Shown here: positions 1 through 8,504 of the stretch, in pieces
Layout: each line of letters begins with the position of its first letter
Position numbering within the stretch: the stretch's first letter is position 1
Source of the DNA: an uncultured Oscillospiraceae bacterium
Lineage (GTDB): Bacteria; Bacillota; Clostridia; Oscillospirales; Oscillospiraceae
Assembly: GCA_934589525.1 (NCBI GenBank)
Contig: CAKTOB010000006.1
Location: 39,403-103,402 of the forward strand
Direction: 5' to 3'
DNA length: 64,000 nucleotides
Translations under genes and position numbers: made by a program
The notes under the pieces: model-generated
Told to the model about the DNA's origin: nothing
The model's input: only the letters and a program-made list of their open reading frames with translations
The model's database searches: none

Positions 1-476
1 TGGCACAGGTCCACATGGTGCTTGGGCTCAAAATCGAAGGAGTGCTTTTCGCCGATGTAGCGCAGGGGCTCGTTGTGCTCCTTGCCGCCGGGGACCAGGT
101 CCGGGTCCGGCATATTGGGCAGGGCCAGCATGCAGTTGGTCAGCTCCTCGTCCAGAGCCTTCAGATCCTGCTTGTCCTGGGCGATTTCCCCGTCGATTTT
201 CACGGAGGCGTCCATATTGGCCTTGATCTGGGCGTCAATGGCGGAAACGTCCTCGCCCCGCTTCTCCAAGCCCTTCTTCTGGCCGAAGAGCCTGCCGTTT
301 TCCTTGGCCAGCTTGTTCTTTTCCGCAGTCTTGGTCTCGGTGTGGGTCTTGAGGCCCCGGACCTTCACGTCCAGCTCCAGAATACGGTCAATAATGGCGT
401 CGCAGTCCACTTCCTTGGCCTTCATGCCCGCCTTAATGGCATCGGGGTTTTCCTTAATGCGCTTCATGTCGATCAT
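1..476 (-). CDS. serS: Seryl-tRNA synthetase, N-terminal part (cut by window edge)
   Basis: Cytoplasmic enzyme that charges tRNA-Ser with serine. Only the first 158 codons are in the window. They begin MIDMKRIKENPDAIKAGM and contain the long charged antiparallel coiled coil (about residues 30-100) that holds the tRNA variable arm, then the family's LPNMPDPDLVPGG stretch before the catalytic core. The catalytic motifs lie outside the window. It follows parB at 33 bp on the same strand, so it may be read from the parA-parB transcript. The assignment is secure from the N-terminal pattern. Confidence 0.95.
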   Translation of the reverse strand, partial: MIDMKRIKENPDAIKAGMKAKEVDCDAIIDRILELDVKVRGLKTHTETKTAEKNKLAKENGRLFGQKKGLEKRGEDVSAIDAQIKANMDASVKIDGEIAQDKQDLKALDEELTNCMLALPNMPDPDLVPGGKEHNEPLRYIGEKHSFDFEPKHHVDLC

Positions 477-509
477 AATTTTTTACCTCTCTTAATAGGA
501 ATAAGTTTG

Positions 510-1370
510 TTATTTTTGTAATTTCATTAGGGCGTCCAGCAGCACCTGCAGATCCTCCTGGCCGTAAAATTCCAGCTCAAAGTGGCCCTTGCGCTTGCCG
601 TTGACGATTTTGACCCCCCGGCCCAGGCGTTTGCTGAGGTTTTTCTCGCATTCGGCCACATAGTTTACTTCCAGCACGATCTCCGGCTTCTTGGGGGCCT
701 CCTGGCTCATGTTTTTGCACAGCAGCTCCGCCTGACGGACGGAAAGTCCCAGGGCGGCGATCTTTTGGGCGGCCTCCAGCTGCTTTTTCTCGGTTTTCAG
801 CTGCAAAATGGCCCGGGCGTGTCCGGCGGTGAGCTCCCCCTTTTGGAGTTTCTCCAGAACCGGCTTGCTCAGGGTCAGCAGCCGCAGGGAATTGGTGACG
901 GCGGGCCGGGATTTGCCCACCCGCTCCGCGGCCTCCTCCTGGGTCATGCCGTAGCGATTGATGAGGGCATCGTAGCCCTGGGCCTCTTCCACGGGGTTTA
1001 AGTCCTGCCGCTGTAAGTTTTCAATCAGGGCCAGCTCCATGGCCTTTTGGTCGTCGGCCTCCATAATGACCACAGGCACCTCGTCCAGTCCCGCCAGACG
1101 GGAGGCCCGCCAGCGGCGTTCGCCGGCGATGATCTGATAGTAGCCGTTGGGCATTTCCCGGACGGTCAGGGGCTGGATGATGCCGTGCTGCCGGATGGAT
1201 TCCGCCAGTGCTTCCAGCTCTTCCTCATCAAAGGCCCGCCGGGGCTGATCCGGGTTGGGCTCAATTTTATGCAGGGGCAGCTTTTTAAGGCCGCCGGACT
1301 CCAGGGGTTCCTCCGTCAGGTCCCCCAGCAGCGCGCCCAGGCCTCTGCCCAGGCCTTTCTGTGATGCCAT
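510..1370 (-). CDS. parB: Chromosome partition protein ParB (Spo0J)
   Basis: DNA-binding CTPase clamp that loads at parS and spreads along DNA, recruits SMC and stimulates ParA. In this 286-residue protein the N-terminal ParA-stimulating segment is GLGRGLGALLG (residues 6-16). The CTP-binding motifs follow as NPDQPRR (39-45), GERRWRA (83-89) and ENLQRQDLNP (117-126). The helix-turn-helix for parS is about 141-163. The C-terminal dimer domain ends in LQVLLDALMKLQK. It lies 18 bp after parA and acts on the parS sites at 2179, 2224 and 5512. Confidence 0.97.
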   Translation of the reverse strand: MASQKGLGRGLGALLGDLTEEPLESGGLKKLPLHKIEPNPDQPRRAFDEEELEALAESIRQHGIIQPLTVREMPNGYYQIIAGERRWRASRLAGLDEVPVVIMEADDQKAMELALIENLQRQDLNPVEEAQGYDALINRYGMTQEEAAERVGKSRPAVTNSLRLLTLSKPVLEKLQKGELTAGHARAILQLKTEKKQLEAAQKIAALGLSVRQAELLCKNMSQEAPKKPEIVLEVNYVAECEKNLSKRLGRGVKIVNGKRKGHFELEFYGQEDLQVLLDALMKLQK

Positions 1371-1388
1371 AAAAATCTCCTCTCCTTG

Positions 1389-2144
1389 TTACAGTTTTCT
1401 GGCCACTTCCTCGGCCATTTCCTTATAAGCAACAGCCCCACGGCTGATCCGGTCATAGCTGGTTACCGGCAGCCCATGGCTGGGGGCCTCTGCCAGCCGC
1501 ACGTTTCTTGGAACCACCGTGGTCAGAACCTTTCCCGGGAAGTGTCGGCGGACTTCCTGGGCCACCTGGGCGGAGAAGTTGGTCCGGCCGTCATACATGG
1601 TCAATACCACGCAGAAAATCTCCAATGTGGGATTTAGCTTCCGCTTCACCGTCCGCAGGGTGGCCATGAGATCACTGAGGCCTTCCAGAGCGTAATACTC
1701 GCACTGCACCGGCACCAGAATGCCGTCGGCAGCGCAGAGGGCATTCAGGGTCAGAAGTTCCAGGGAAGGTGGGCAGTCGATGAAAATCACGTCGTATTGG
1801 TCTTTTAACCCAGCCAATGCGGTTTTCAGCTGATGCTCCCGGTCGCCGGTGCCGATGAGCTCCACCCCCGCACCGGCCAGATCCGGGGAAGAGGGGAGCA
1901 CGTCGCCAAACTTGGTTTTCACAATGGCGCTTTCGGCGCTGACCCCGTTGATGGTCACATCGTAGGAGGAATATTTGATTTTCCGCTTGTCCACGCCCAG
2001 ACCGGAAGTGGCGTTGGCCTGGGGGTCAAAGTCGCAGAGCAAAACCTTTTTTCCCAGCTCCGTCAGAGCCGCCGTCAGGTTCACTGCGGTGGTGGTTTTG
2101 CCCACGCCGCCCTTTTGGTTGACAATGGCTATGATTTTTCCCAT
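1389..2144 (-). CDS. parA: Chromosome partition ATPase ParA (Soj)
   Basis: Deviant-Walker ATPase that dimerises on DNA with ATP, works with ParB in origin segregation and, in Bacillus, controls DnaA. The 251-residue protein starts MGKIIAIVNQKGGVGKTTT, with the deviant Walker A KGGVGKTT at 10-17. Walker B is DVIFIDCPPSLELLTLNAL at about 114-132. The length is normal for the chromosomal Soj class, which lacks an N-terminal DNA-binding extension. A perfect parS lies 35 bp before the start codon, so ParB may affect this promoter (inference). Confidence 0.97.
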   Translation of the reverse strand: MGKIIAIVNQKGGVGKTTTAVNLTAALTELGKKVLLCDFDPQANATSGLGVDKRKIKYSSYDVTINGVSAESAIVKTKFGDVLPSSPDLAGAGVELIGTGDREHQLKTALAGLKDQYDVIFIDCPPSLELLTLNALCAADGILVPVQCEYYALEGLSDLMATLRTVKRKLNPTLEIFCVVLTMYDGRTNFSAQVAQEVRRHFPGKVLTTVVPRNVRLAEAPSHGLPVTSYDRISRGAVAYKEMAEEVARKL

Positions 2145-2178
2145 TTTTCGCTCCTCTTATACTCTATTTTCGTTGCCA

Positions 2179-2194
2179 TGTTTCACGTGAAACA
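2179..2194. promoter_or_regulatory. parS site 1
   Basis: Perfect 16-bp palindrome TGTTTCACGTGAAACA, the consensus ParB/Spo0J loading site of Firmicutes, just upstream of parA. Confidence 0.97.
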
Positions 2195-2223
2195 TGGCCT
2201 GGCCCACCGAAAGCTGTGAAGGA

Positions 2224-2239
2224 TGTTTCACGTGAAACA
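2224..2239. promoter_or_regulatory. parS site 2
   Basis: Second perfect copy of TGTTTCACGTGAAACA, 45 bp from site 1, between parA and the zinc-ribbon gene. Confidence 0.97.
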
Positions 2240-2246
2240 TTTCCCC

Positions 2247-2606
2247 TTACCCCTCCGTAGGAAGGGGCCCGCTGCTGGGGGCCGTGGAGGTTACCGTGGA
2301 ATAATTCTGTCCGACAGCGGGTTTTCTGTTTTTTCCCAGAAGATACGCATTGGAGCCGATGGAAAAACCCAACAACAGCAGCAAGAGGATCGTCAAGGCC
2401 CGCAGCCGCTTCACCTTTCTTTGTGACAGCTCCAGCTTTTCATCGGTAGAGAGAGAACCCTTCCGATTGACCCGCCGATCCTGCTCCCGCTTGGGGATCA
2501 CTACCACCGCATCCGCTGGCACCGGATCTTTCTCCATAAACTCCCGACACCCTTCACAAAACAGCTGTCCTTCCGGGATCTCATTGCCACACCGCAGACA
2601 GTTCAT
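2247..2606 (-). CDS. Small zinc-ribbon membrane protein, unknown function
   Basis: A 119-residue protein starting MNCLRCGNEIPEGQLFCEGC. Two CxxC knuckles (CLRC and CEGC) form an N-terminal zinc ribbon. A charged stretch follows, with basic RRVNRKG near residue 50. One hydrophobic helix (about 74-92, rich in leucine) is the single membrane span, and the C-terminal tail is short and S/T/P rich. An upstream in-frame ATG at 2624 exists, but GGAGG stands 7 nt before the ATG at 2606, so that start is preferred. It would sit in the membrane with the ribbon in the cytoplasm (positive-inside, inference). I do not recognise a named family beyond the zinc ribbon. Confidence 0.75.
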   Translation of the reverse strand: MNCLRCGNEIPEGQLFCEGCREFMEKDPVPADAVVVIPKREQDRRVNRKGSLSTDEKLELSQRKVKRLRALTILLLLLLGFSIGSNAYLLGKNRKPAVGQNYSTVTSTAPSSGPLPTEG

Positions 2607-2639
2607 CCAAAAACCTCCCTCCATATACGTTTCCTACTA

Positions 2640-3343
2640 TTCTACAACAGTTTTTCCTTTTCGTAAAGGGGCAAAACGAAAGAAAAAGCGAAAAAAGAGC
2701 GGAGATAAATTGGTAATGAAATAGTTTTTGGGCGTGGACCTTCTCCGTTATTGTGGCCACAAACGGATTTTGTTTGTTCCCATCCGTTAAAGTGTGTAGG
2801 GAACGTCCCAGAAAAACTCCAAGAAAACCTTCCCCACCGGGGAAGAGGGACCGCCCGCAGGCGGTGGATGAGGGGCGGTACCGCGTTCCGCATTGCAGGA
2901 ACAACGGGCGCAGAGGTAGAAACGTTTCCCGATTTGTTATTCCGAGCGAACAAAAGTGAGCCGAGGAATCTTCCCAAGTAGCATATTTTACTTTGTGTTG
3001 GTTCTTCCTCCAACGTGGTGGATTCCTCCGCTCCGCTGACGCTACGGTAGGAATGACAGGATGGGGGCACGTTTCTACGGATTCGCCCACTGTTTCTACA
3101 ACATTTCACGCTGCCCCGCTCCCTCATCAGTCAGGGCTACGCCCTGCCAGCTTCCCCAGAGGGGAAGCTTTTGCACCGTGCTTTCAGGTGCCGGGGGTTA
3201 TTGGGAACGGTTCCGTCCTGAATCGTACGGAACGGCTCATAGGCCGTTCCCTACGGGTTCGCTGGGGGAGTGTTTACTAACCGACAAATTTCTGGAACGT
3301 CTGTCCCCTAATAATTGTCAATTGTCCATTGTCAATTGTCCAT
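2640..3343. repeat. Intergenic mosaic of foldback repeats (mosaic 1)
   Basis: No credible gene. From left to right: a partial copy of the GTAGGGAACG element (about 2790-2810); a GGGGAAG-type double hairpin (2827-2880); a full 125-bp foldback element with TGTYATTCCGA...GGAATGACA ends (about 2935-3058); a second GGGGAAGC element (3132-3170); the element GGAACGGC-N6-GCCGTTCC (3227-3262); and a CAATTGTC array (3310-3343). The same elements recur in other gaps of this window. Open frames here are repeat-derived. Confidence 0.8.
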
Positions 3344-3373
3344 TAAAAAAGCACCGCTTTTTTTGAGCGGTGC
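3344..3373 (-). terminator. Rho-independent terminator of the bile salt hydrolase gene
   Basis: Stem GCACCGCT/AGCGGTGC (3351-3358 with 3366-3373), followed on the minus strand by a run of six U at 3345-3350, directly after the stop codon. Confidence 0.9.
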
Positions 3374-3379
3374 TAGCGT

Positions 3380-4348
3380 TTAATTTTGGTACCGGATCTG
3401 CTCCCCGATGATGGGGGCGTAGGTGATGAGTGCATTGCCGTCCAGGTTTTCTTTGTGGAGGTCTACAGCGCTGATCTGGTGGTTGTCGTAGGTGGTGTAG
3501 TAATAAATACCCCGGGTCAGGTTGCAGCAGCAGGTGTAGAGGGTAATTTCGTATTCATTTTCTTTCAGGCGGCACAGGCCCCGCTGCTGGTCTACGCTGC
3601 CCAGAATGTGGAAGAACTGACTGACGGAGTGCAGTTCGTCCTGAGGGGCCAGGGAATTTAATTTGGTAAAGGCCACTTTGACGAACCGGGACTGACTGGA
3701 AAGATCACCGGGCAGACCCAGGCCGCCCAGGCCCCGGCTGTAGGCATCCAGGGGTGTGCCAAAGTGGTTTTCCGGGGTGTCAATGCCCAAACCACGGTAA
3801 TTGTTCAGAGCAAACATCTGATAGGGGAAGGGGGGATTGTTGGTCATGACACCAACGGGATTGTCATAAATGTGCAGTCCATCGGCCATGGATTCCACGG
3901 TGATGCAGTCGTTACCGTCAGCCATGATCCAGTGCAGCTGGGCGGTAGGAAGCCCAGACATGAAGGACCGATTCAGCAGATTGGCGTTTTCCAGAATCTC
4001 CCGTGCCTGCCGGACGGTCTCGCAGGTACCCAGCAGATAGGGGATCAGCTCATACTGGGCCAGGTTGATTTTGCCATCAGCCTGGGGAAAATAGGCACAG
4101 TTGCCAACAAAATTCAGCCCGCAGATGCCCAGACCCTTTTCGTTGAAGCCCTCGTAATACAAAGGATAGTCATTCATCACCGCCGCCATGCCGATGATGG
4201 CGTGGTGAGTGGGAAGGTCCGGCAAAGCGTTAAAATGGAAGGGGTAATTCCGGGGGGTAACGGTGATCTGGTCCCCGTAGGAGCGTTCATAGTCCAAGGT
4301 CCTGCCCATGTAGAAGTCGCCGTTTTTAAAGGTTGCCGCAGTACACAT
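3380..4348 (-). CDS. bsh: Bile salt hydrolase (choloylglycine hydrolase), Ntn family
   Basis: Hydrolyses the amide bond of glycine- or taurine-conjugated bile acids; belongs to the linear amide C-N hydrolases. The 322-residue length is typical. After removal of Met1 the nucleophile is Cys2 (MCTAATF). The other active-site residues fall where expected: Arg16 and Asp19 (GRTLD), Asn79 (GLNF), Asn170 (TNNP) and Arg221 (SRFVKVAF). The substrate-selectivity loop carries SRG at about 204-206 where the Clostridium perfringens enzyme has GQG. No signal peptide is seen, so it is probably cytoplasmic. Repeat mosaics flank both sides and it interrupts an otherwise housekeeping region, so acquisition by transfer is possible. 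Penicillin V acylase is the alternative in this family, but overall similarity favours bile salt hydrolase. Confidence 0.9.
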   Translation of the reverse strand: MCTAATFKNGDFYMGRTLDYERSYGDQITVTPRNYPFHFNALPDLPTHHAIIGMAAVMNDYPLYYEGFNEKGLGICGLNFVGNCAYFPQADGKINLAQYELIPYLLGTCETVRQAREILENANLLNRSFMSGLPTAQLHWIMADGNDCITVESMADGLHIYDNPVGVMTNNPPFPYQMFALNNYRGLGIDTPENHFGTPLDAYSRGLGGLGLPGDLSSQSRFVKVAFTKLNSLAPQDELHSVSQFFHILGSVDQQRGLCRLKENEYEITLYTCCCNLTRGIYYYTTYDNHQISAVDLHKENLDGNALITYAPIIGEQIRYQN

Positions 4349-4366
4349 TTTTAATCATCCTTTTCC

Positions 4367-4414
4367 GGAGGCGATTCGCCTCCTGTATTTTTAAAGTAGG
4401 ATACCCATGGTATC
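4367..4414 (-). promoter_or_regulatory. Leader hairpin and operator-like palindrome before bsh
   Basis: Two inverted repeats lie upstream of the bsh start: GGAGGCGA/TCGCCTCC (4367-4383), which could mask a Shine-Dalgarno-like GGAGG in the leader, and GATACC-CAT-GGTATC (4400-4414), a possible regulator site. No convincing -10/-35 pair was found. Confidence 0.4.
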
Positions 4415-4439
4415 GAAAGAGAAAGAAAACAAATGGAAA

Positions 4440-5200
4440 ACAAAGTGTAAACAAATCAGTTGACAATTATTGAAGAGAACAACGTTGTTTATTTTATAAC
4501 GTCCGTTAAAGGATGTAGGGAACGGCCTATGTGCCGTTCCGGCGACGTAACGAATAGAACCCGTGCAGATGAATGGTACCACCCAATACACGGTACAATG
4601 TAGCGGCGATGATTCATCGCCATGCAACGTCCCGAATACAACCCGTGCGGTCGAACGGAACCACCCCCCCCCCCACATGTCATCCCGACCGAGTGAAACG
4701 AGCGGAGGGATCTACTCAAGTAGCAGATTTTACCTTGTGGTGGTTCTTAATTCAACGTGGTGGATTCCTCCGCTCGCTGGCGCCAAGGCCTGAATGACAG
4801 AATGGGGGAACGTTTCTACGGATTCGCCTGCTGTTTCTGGAATGTTTCAGGGCGCAGCCCCTTGGCTCTCCCTCTGGGAGAGCTGTCACCGCAGGTGACT
4901 GAGAGGGTAATCAACGTTTATTAAAAATGATACCCATTCATCCCGTCATCGTTGGACCCTCTCCGTCCTCGCTGCGCTCGGCCACCTCTCCCATAGGGAG
5001 AGGCAAGGGGGTGCGCCCTGCCAGCTTCACCGGAGGGGAAACTTTTGGAGCGTGCTTTGGAGTGATGGGGGTTATGGGAAACGATTCCGTCCTTTCGGGT
5101 GCGGAACGGCACATAGGCCGTTCCCTACATACTTTAACGAATGTAGCGGAATGAACAACCTTGGTCGCTCCAATAATTGTCAATTGTCAATTGTCAATTT
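4440..5200. repeat. Intergenic mosaic of foldback repeats (mosaic 2)
   Basis: Bracketed by a short GACAATTA piece (about 4457) and a CAATTGTC array (5172-5199). Between them are GGAACGGC-N6-GCCGTTCC (4513-4540 and 5100-5130), GTAGCGGCGATGATTCATCGCC (4601-4622), the 125-bp foldback element (about 4677-4800), the CTCTCCC...GTCACC...GTGAC element (4858-4906), the GACCCTCTCCG...CTCTCCCATAGGGAGAG element (4956-5010) and a GGGGAAAC element (5012-5050). No gene is seen. Confidence 0.8.
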
Positions 5201-5220
5201 AAAAAGGTGGTCAGGCGTAA

Positions 5221-5248
5221 AAAAACAGGGCCCACCGGCCCTGTTTTT
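5221..5248 (-). terminator. Terminator after remB
   Basis: Stem ACAGGGCC-CACC-GGCCCTGT at 5225-5244 flanked by A5 and T5 runs, so it can work in both directions. It overlaps the end of remB. Confidence 0.9.
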
Positions 5249-5492
5249 ATTTTCCCAGACGTTTTTCCAAGGTATAGGCATTCAGTGCCGTCAAATGAAC
5301 CTGAAAGAAGCCGTATTCGGCGGTGAGGACGAAGCTTTTGGGCAGATCGTCGCAGGGGACAACCTGGCCGTTGGCTTCTGCCATGTCCAGGAACTGCTGG
5401 GTGCGCTTGGAATAGGAGGTGTTGTCCAGGTCAAAGATGCCCAGGATGCTTTTGTCCCGGACGGCGAAGTCGTTGCCGATGGATAGGTACAT
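5247..5492 (-). CDS. remB: RemB/YaaB-like regulator (DUF370)
   Basis: 81 residues starting MYLSIGNDFAVRDKSILGIF, the pattern of the YaaB/RemB small proteins that lie next to gyrB in Bacillus and are linked to extracellular-matrix gene control. The segment LPKSFVLTAEYGFFQVHLT matches the family's conserved second half. Here it is the last gene of the gyrB-gyrA-rnhA run. A parS site (5512-5527) separates it from rnhA. Whether it binds DNA in this organism is inferred from the family only. Confidence 0.8.
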   Translation of the reverse strand: MYLSIGNDFAVRDKSILGIFDLDNTSYSKRTQQFLDMAEANGQVVPCDDLPKSFVLTAEYGFFQVHLTALNAYTLEKRLGK

Positions 5493-5511
5493 AGAAACCT
5501 CCTAAAACGGA

Positions 5512-5527
5512 TGTTTCACGTGAAACA
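5512..5527. promoter_or_regulatory. parS site 3
   Basis: Third perfect TGTTTCACGTGAAACA, in the short gap between rnhA and remB. Confidence 0.97.
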
Positions 5528-5965
5528 TCACTTTCGTTTTTTCCACTCTGCCACGGCCATTTCGTCGCAGCGGTTGTTCATGGGGTTGTCGGCGTGGCCT
5601 TTGACCCAATGACAGTGGACTTCGTGCTTCATGGTCAGATTCAGGAGACAGTCCCACAAATCCGGATTCAGGGCCGGTTTTTTATCGCTTTTTACCCAGT
5701 TCCGCTTTTTCCAGCCCCAGGCCCAGCCTTTTTCTAAGGCATCGATGACATACTTGGAGTCGGAATACAGCTCCACCACGCAGGGTTCTTTCAGTGCTTC
5801 CAGGCCCTTTATGACGGCGGTGAGCTCCATACGGTTGTTGGTGGTAGAGTCTTCGCCGCCGGAGAGCTCTTTGGTGGCGCCGTTATAGCTGAGGATGGCC
5901 CCCCAGCCGCCGGGGCCCGGGTTTCCCGAGCAGGCCCCGTCGGTATAAAGGGTCACGGTTTTCAT
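5528..5965 (-). CDS. rnhA: Ribonuclease HI
   Basis: Cuts the RNA strand of RNA-DNA hybrids, removing primers and R-loops. The 145 residues carry all active-site residues: Asp9 ([17 protein letters not shown]), Glu47 (NNRMEL), Asp69 (YSDSKYV), His124 (VKGHADNP) and Asp134 (NNRCDEMA). The basic handle region [10 protein letters not shown] is present, as in the E. coli enzyme. The start codon overlaps the gyrA stop (ATGA), showing translational coupling. Confidence 0.96.
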   Translation of the reverse strand: MKTVTLYTDGACSGNPGPGGWGAILSYNGATKELSGGEDSTTNNRMELTAVIKGLEALKEPCVVELYSDSKYVIDALEKGWAWGWKKRNWVKSDKKPALNPDLWDCLLNLTMKHEVHCHWVKGHADNPMNNRCDEMAVAEWKKRK

Positions 5966-8490
5966 TCCTGGTTCTCCTGGGTTTCCTGGGTTTCGGCGGG
6001 CTCTTCCTCGTCCCGTTCCACACGCTCCAGGGACACCACCTTGTTGCCCTCTTCCACGCGCATGACGATGACACCCTGGACATCCCGCTTGTAGACGTTG
6101 ATGGAGGAGGCGGGCACCCGGATGATGACACCGCCGTTTTCGATGATCATCACGTCATCCTCTTCGCTCACCACCCGGCAGCCGGCGATGTTGCCGGTCT
6201 TGGAGGTGATGTTATAGTTCTTCAGGCCCTTGCCGCCCCGGCTCTGGGGGATTTTCTCGCCCTCGGGGCCGGTCCGCAGGTATTCGGGAAGCTCCGTGCG
6301 CTTGCCGTAGCCGTTTTCGGTGATGGTGAGCAGGGTCTTACCCTCTTCCACCTTCTCGGCACCGACCACATAGTCCCCTTCGTTCAGGGTGATGCCGCGG
6401 ACACCGGCGGCCTCCCGACCCATGCAGCGCACGTCTGTTTCGTTAAAGCAGATGGCCATGCCCTGGGCGGTTGCCAGGATCACATTGTCAGACCCATTGG
6501 TCCGCAGCACGTTCACCAGATGATCGTCTTCATCCAGAGTCAGAGCCTTGATGCCCGCCTTCCGGTTGGTCTTCAGAGCCACGAAGGGCAGCCGCTTGAC
6601 AACGCCCTTCCGGGTGGCCATCAGCAGATACTCGTCCTCGTTAAATTCCCGGGTCACCACCATGGCGGTGACGGTCTCCCCGGCATCCAGGGGCAAGACG
6701 TTTACGATGGCGGTACCGCGGGCAGTCCGTCCGGCCTCGGGGATCTGGTAGCCCTTCCGATGGTGGACCCGTCCAGTATCCGTAAAGAACAGGATATGGT
6801 CATGGGTAGAGGCAATGTTCAGACTCTTCACATAGTCCTCTTCCTTCAGGTTCTGGGCATTGACGCCCCGGCCGCCCCGGCTCTGGGTACGGTAGGTGTC
6901 CACAGGCATCCGCTTGATGTAGCCGTCATTGCTCAAAGTGAAGGCGCAGGTCTCCTCGTCGATCAGGTCTTCAATGTCGATTTCATCTTCAATGTCCTGG
7001 ATCACCGTCCGGCGCTCGTCACCGAACTTGTCCCGGATCTCCACCAGCTCCTGCCGCAGCACGGCCCGGAGTTTGGCCTCGTCTGCCAGAAGCTCCTGGT
7101 AATAGGCGATTTTCTGCTCCAGGTCCTTGTATTCCGCCTCCAGCTTTTCCCGGTTCAGACCCTGCAGGGCAATGAGCCGCATGTCGCAAATGGCCTGGGC
7201 CTGGACATCGTCCAGCTGGAACCGCTCCATCAGATTCTGCTTGGCATTGTCGTAGGAGGAACGGATGATGCGGATGACCTCGTCAATATTGTCCTGGGCG
7301 ATCAGCAAGCCCTCCAACAAATGGGCCCGCTCCTGGGCTTTCCGCAGATCGTACTGGGTGCGGCGGGTGAGCACCTCTTCCTGATAGCGCAGGTATTCGT
7401 CCAGAATCTGCCGCAAAGACAAAATCTTGGGCTGCTTCTGGTCGTCAACCAAGGCCAGCATGATGATGGAGAAATTGGACTGCAGGGCAGTCTGCTTAAA
7501 GAGGTTATTCAGCACCACCTGGGGGTTGGCATCCTTTTTCAGCTCAATGACCATCCGCATGCCGTTCCGGTCGGTTTCGTCCCGCAGGTCGGAAATGCCC
7601 TCAATGCGCTTGTCCTTCACCTGGTCGGCAATGTTTTTGATCAGCTGCCGCTTGTTGACCTGGTAGGGAAGCTCCGTGACAATGATCCGGGTTCGGTCCT
7701 TGCCAAATTCTTCAAATTCGGTCTTGGCCCGAACCACCACCTTGCCCCGGCCCGTGGCGTAGGCCGCCCGGATGCCGCTGCGGCCCATGATGATGCCGCC
7801 GGTGGGGAAGTCGGGGCCCGTCAGGTGGTCCATCAGGTTCACCAAAGTACACTCGGGATCATCCAGTACACAAATACAGGCGTTGATAACCTCCGTCAGG
7901 TTGTGAGGGGGAATGTTGGTGGCCATGCCCACGGCAATGCCGGAGGAGCCGTTGACCAGCAGATTGGGGAACCGGCTGGGGAGCACCCGGGGCTCCTTCC
8001 GGCTTTCGTCAAAGTTGGGGTCCCAGTTCACCGTGTCCTTGTCAATGTCCCGCAGCATTTCGTTGGACATTTTGGACAGCCGGGCCTCGGTGTAACGGTA
8101 GGCGGCAGGGGGGTCGCCGTCCACGGAACCGAAGTTGCCGTGGCCGTCTACCAAAAGATAGCGCATGGAGAAATTCTGAGCAAGACGGACCATGGCATCG
8201 TATACCGACGCGTCACCGTGGGGATGGTATTTACCCAGCACGTCACCGACGCAGGTGGCCGATTTTTTAAAGGGCTTGTCGGAGGTCAGGCCGCTTTCGT
8301 ACATGGTGTAGAGAATGCGGCGGTGGACCGGCTTCAGGCCGTCCCGGACATCCGGCAGGGCCCGGCCCACAATGACGCTCATGGCGTACTCAATATAGGA
8401 CCGCTCCATTTCCTCCACCAGGTGGGATTCGGTGATCACCTGGTCCGGAAAGGCAATGTCCTCGGGTTTATAGCTTCTGTTATGTGCCAT
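5962..8490 (-). CDS. gyrA: DNA gyrase subunit A
   Basis: Breakage-reunion subunit of gyrase, acting with GyrB to introduce negative supercoils. 842 residues. The catalytic tyrosine is Tyr133 in [10 protein letters not shown]. The quinolone pocket reads [12 protein letters not shown], with Ala94 where E. coli has Ser83 and Asp98 where it has Asp87. The C-terminal beta-pinwheel includes the GyrA box QSRGGRGV ([13 protein letters not shown]), so it should supercoil rather than only decatenate. It ends in an acidic tail [25 protein letters not shown] precedes the ATG. It follows gyrB at 14 bp and overlaps rnhA. Confidence 0.97.
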   Translation of the reverse strand: MAHNRSYKPEDIAFPDQVITESHLVEEMERSYIEYAMSVIVGRALPDVRDGLKPVHRRILYTMYESGLTSDKPFKKSATCVGDVLGKYHPHGDASVYDAMVRLAQNFSMRYLLVDGHGNFGSVDGDPPAAYRYTEARLSKMSNEMLRDIDKDTVNWDPNFDESRKEPRVLPSRFPNLLVNGSSGIAVGMATNIPPHNLTEVINACICVLDDPECTLVNLMDHLTGPDFPTGGIIMGRSGIRAAYATGRGKVVVRAKTEFEEFGKDRTRIIVTELPYQVNKRQLIKNIADQVKDKRIEGISDLRDETDRNGMRMVIELKKDANPQVVLNNLFKQTALQSNFSIIMLALVDDQKQPKILSLRQILDEYLRYQEEVLTRRTQYDLRKAQERAHLLEGLLIAQDNIDEVIRIIRSSYDNAKQNLMERFQLDDVQAQAICDMRLIALQGLNREKLEAEYKDLEQKIAYYQELLADEAKLRAVLRQELVEIRDKFGDERRTVIQDIEDEIDIEDLIDEETCAFTLSNDGYIKRMPVDTYRTQSRGGRGVNAQNLKEEDYVKSLNIASTHDHILFFTDTGRVHHRKGYQIPEAGRTARGTAIVNVLPLDAGETVTAMVVTREFNEDEYLLMATRKGVVKRLPFVALKTNRKAGIKALTLDEDDHLVNVLRTNGSDNVILATAQGMAICFNETDVRCMGREAAGVRGITLNEGDYVVGAEKVEEGKTLLTITENGYGKRTELPEYLRTGPEGEKIPQSRGGKGLKNYNITSKTGNIAGCRVVSEEDDVMIIENGGVIIRVPASSINVYKRDVQGVIVMRVEEGNKVVSLERVERDEEEPAETQETQENQE

Positions 8491-8504
8491 TTGACGTCAC
8501 CTCC

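Noticed and set aside
2581..3127. Two overlapping 160-residue frames with signal-like segments
   Set aside because: They lie wholly in repeat mosaic 1 and read through foldback elements found in other gaps in other frames.
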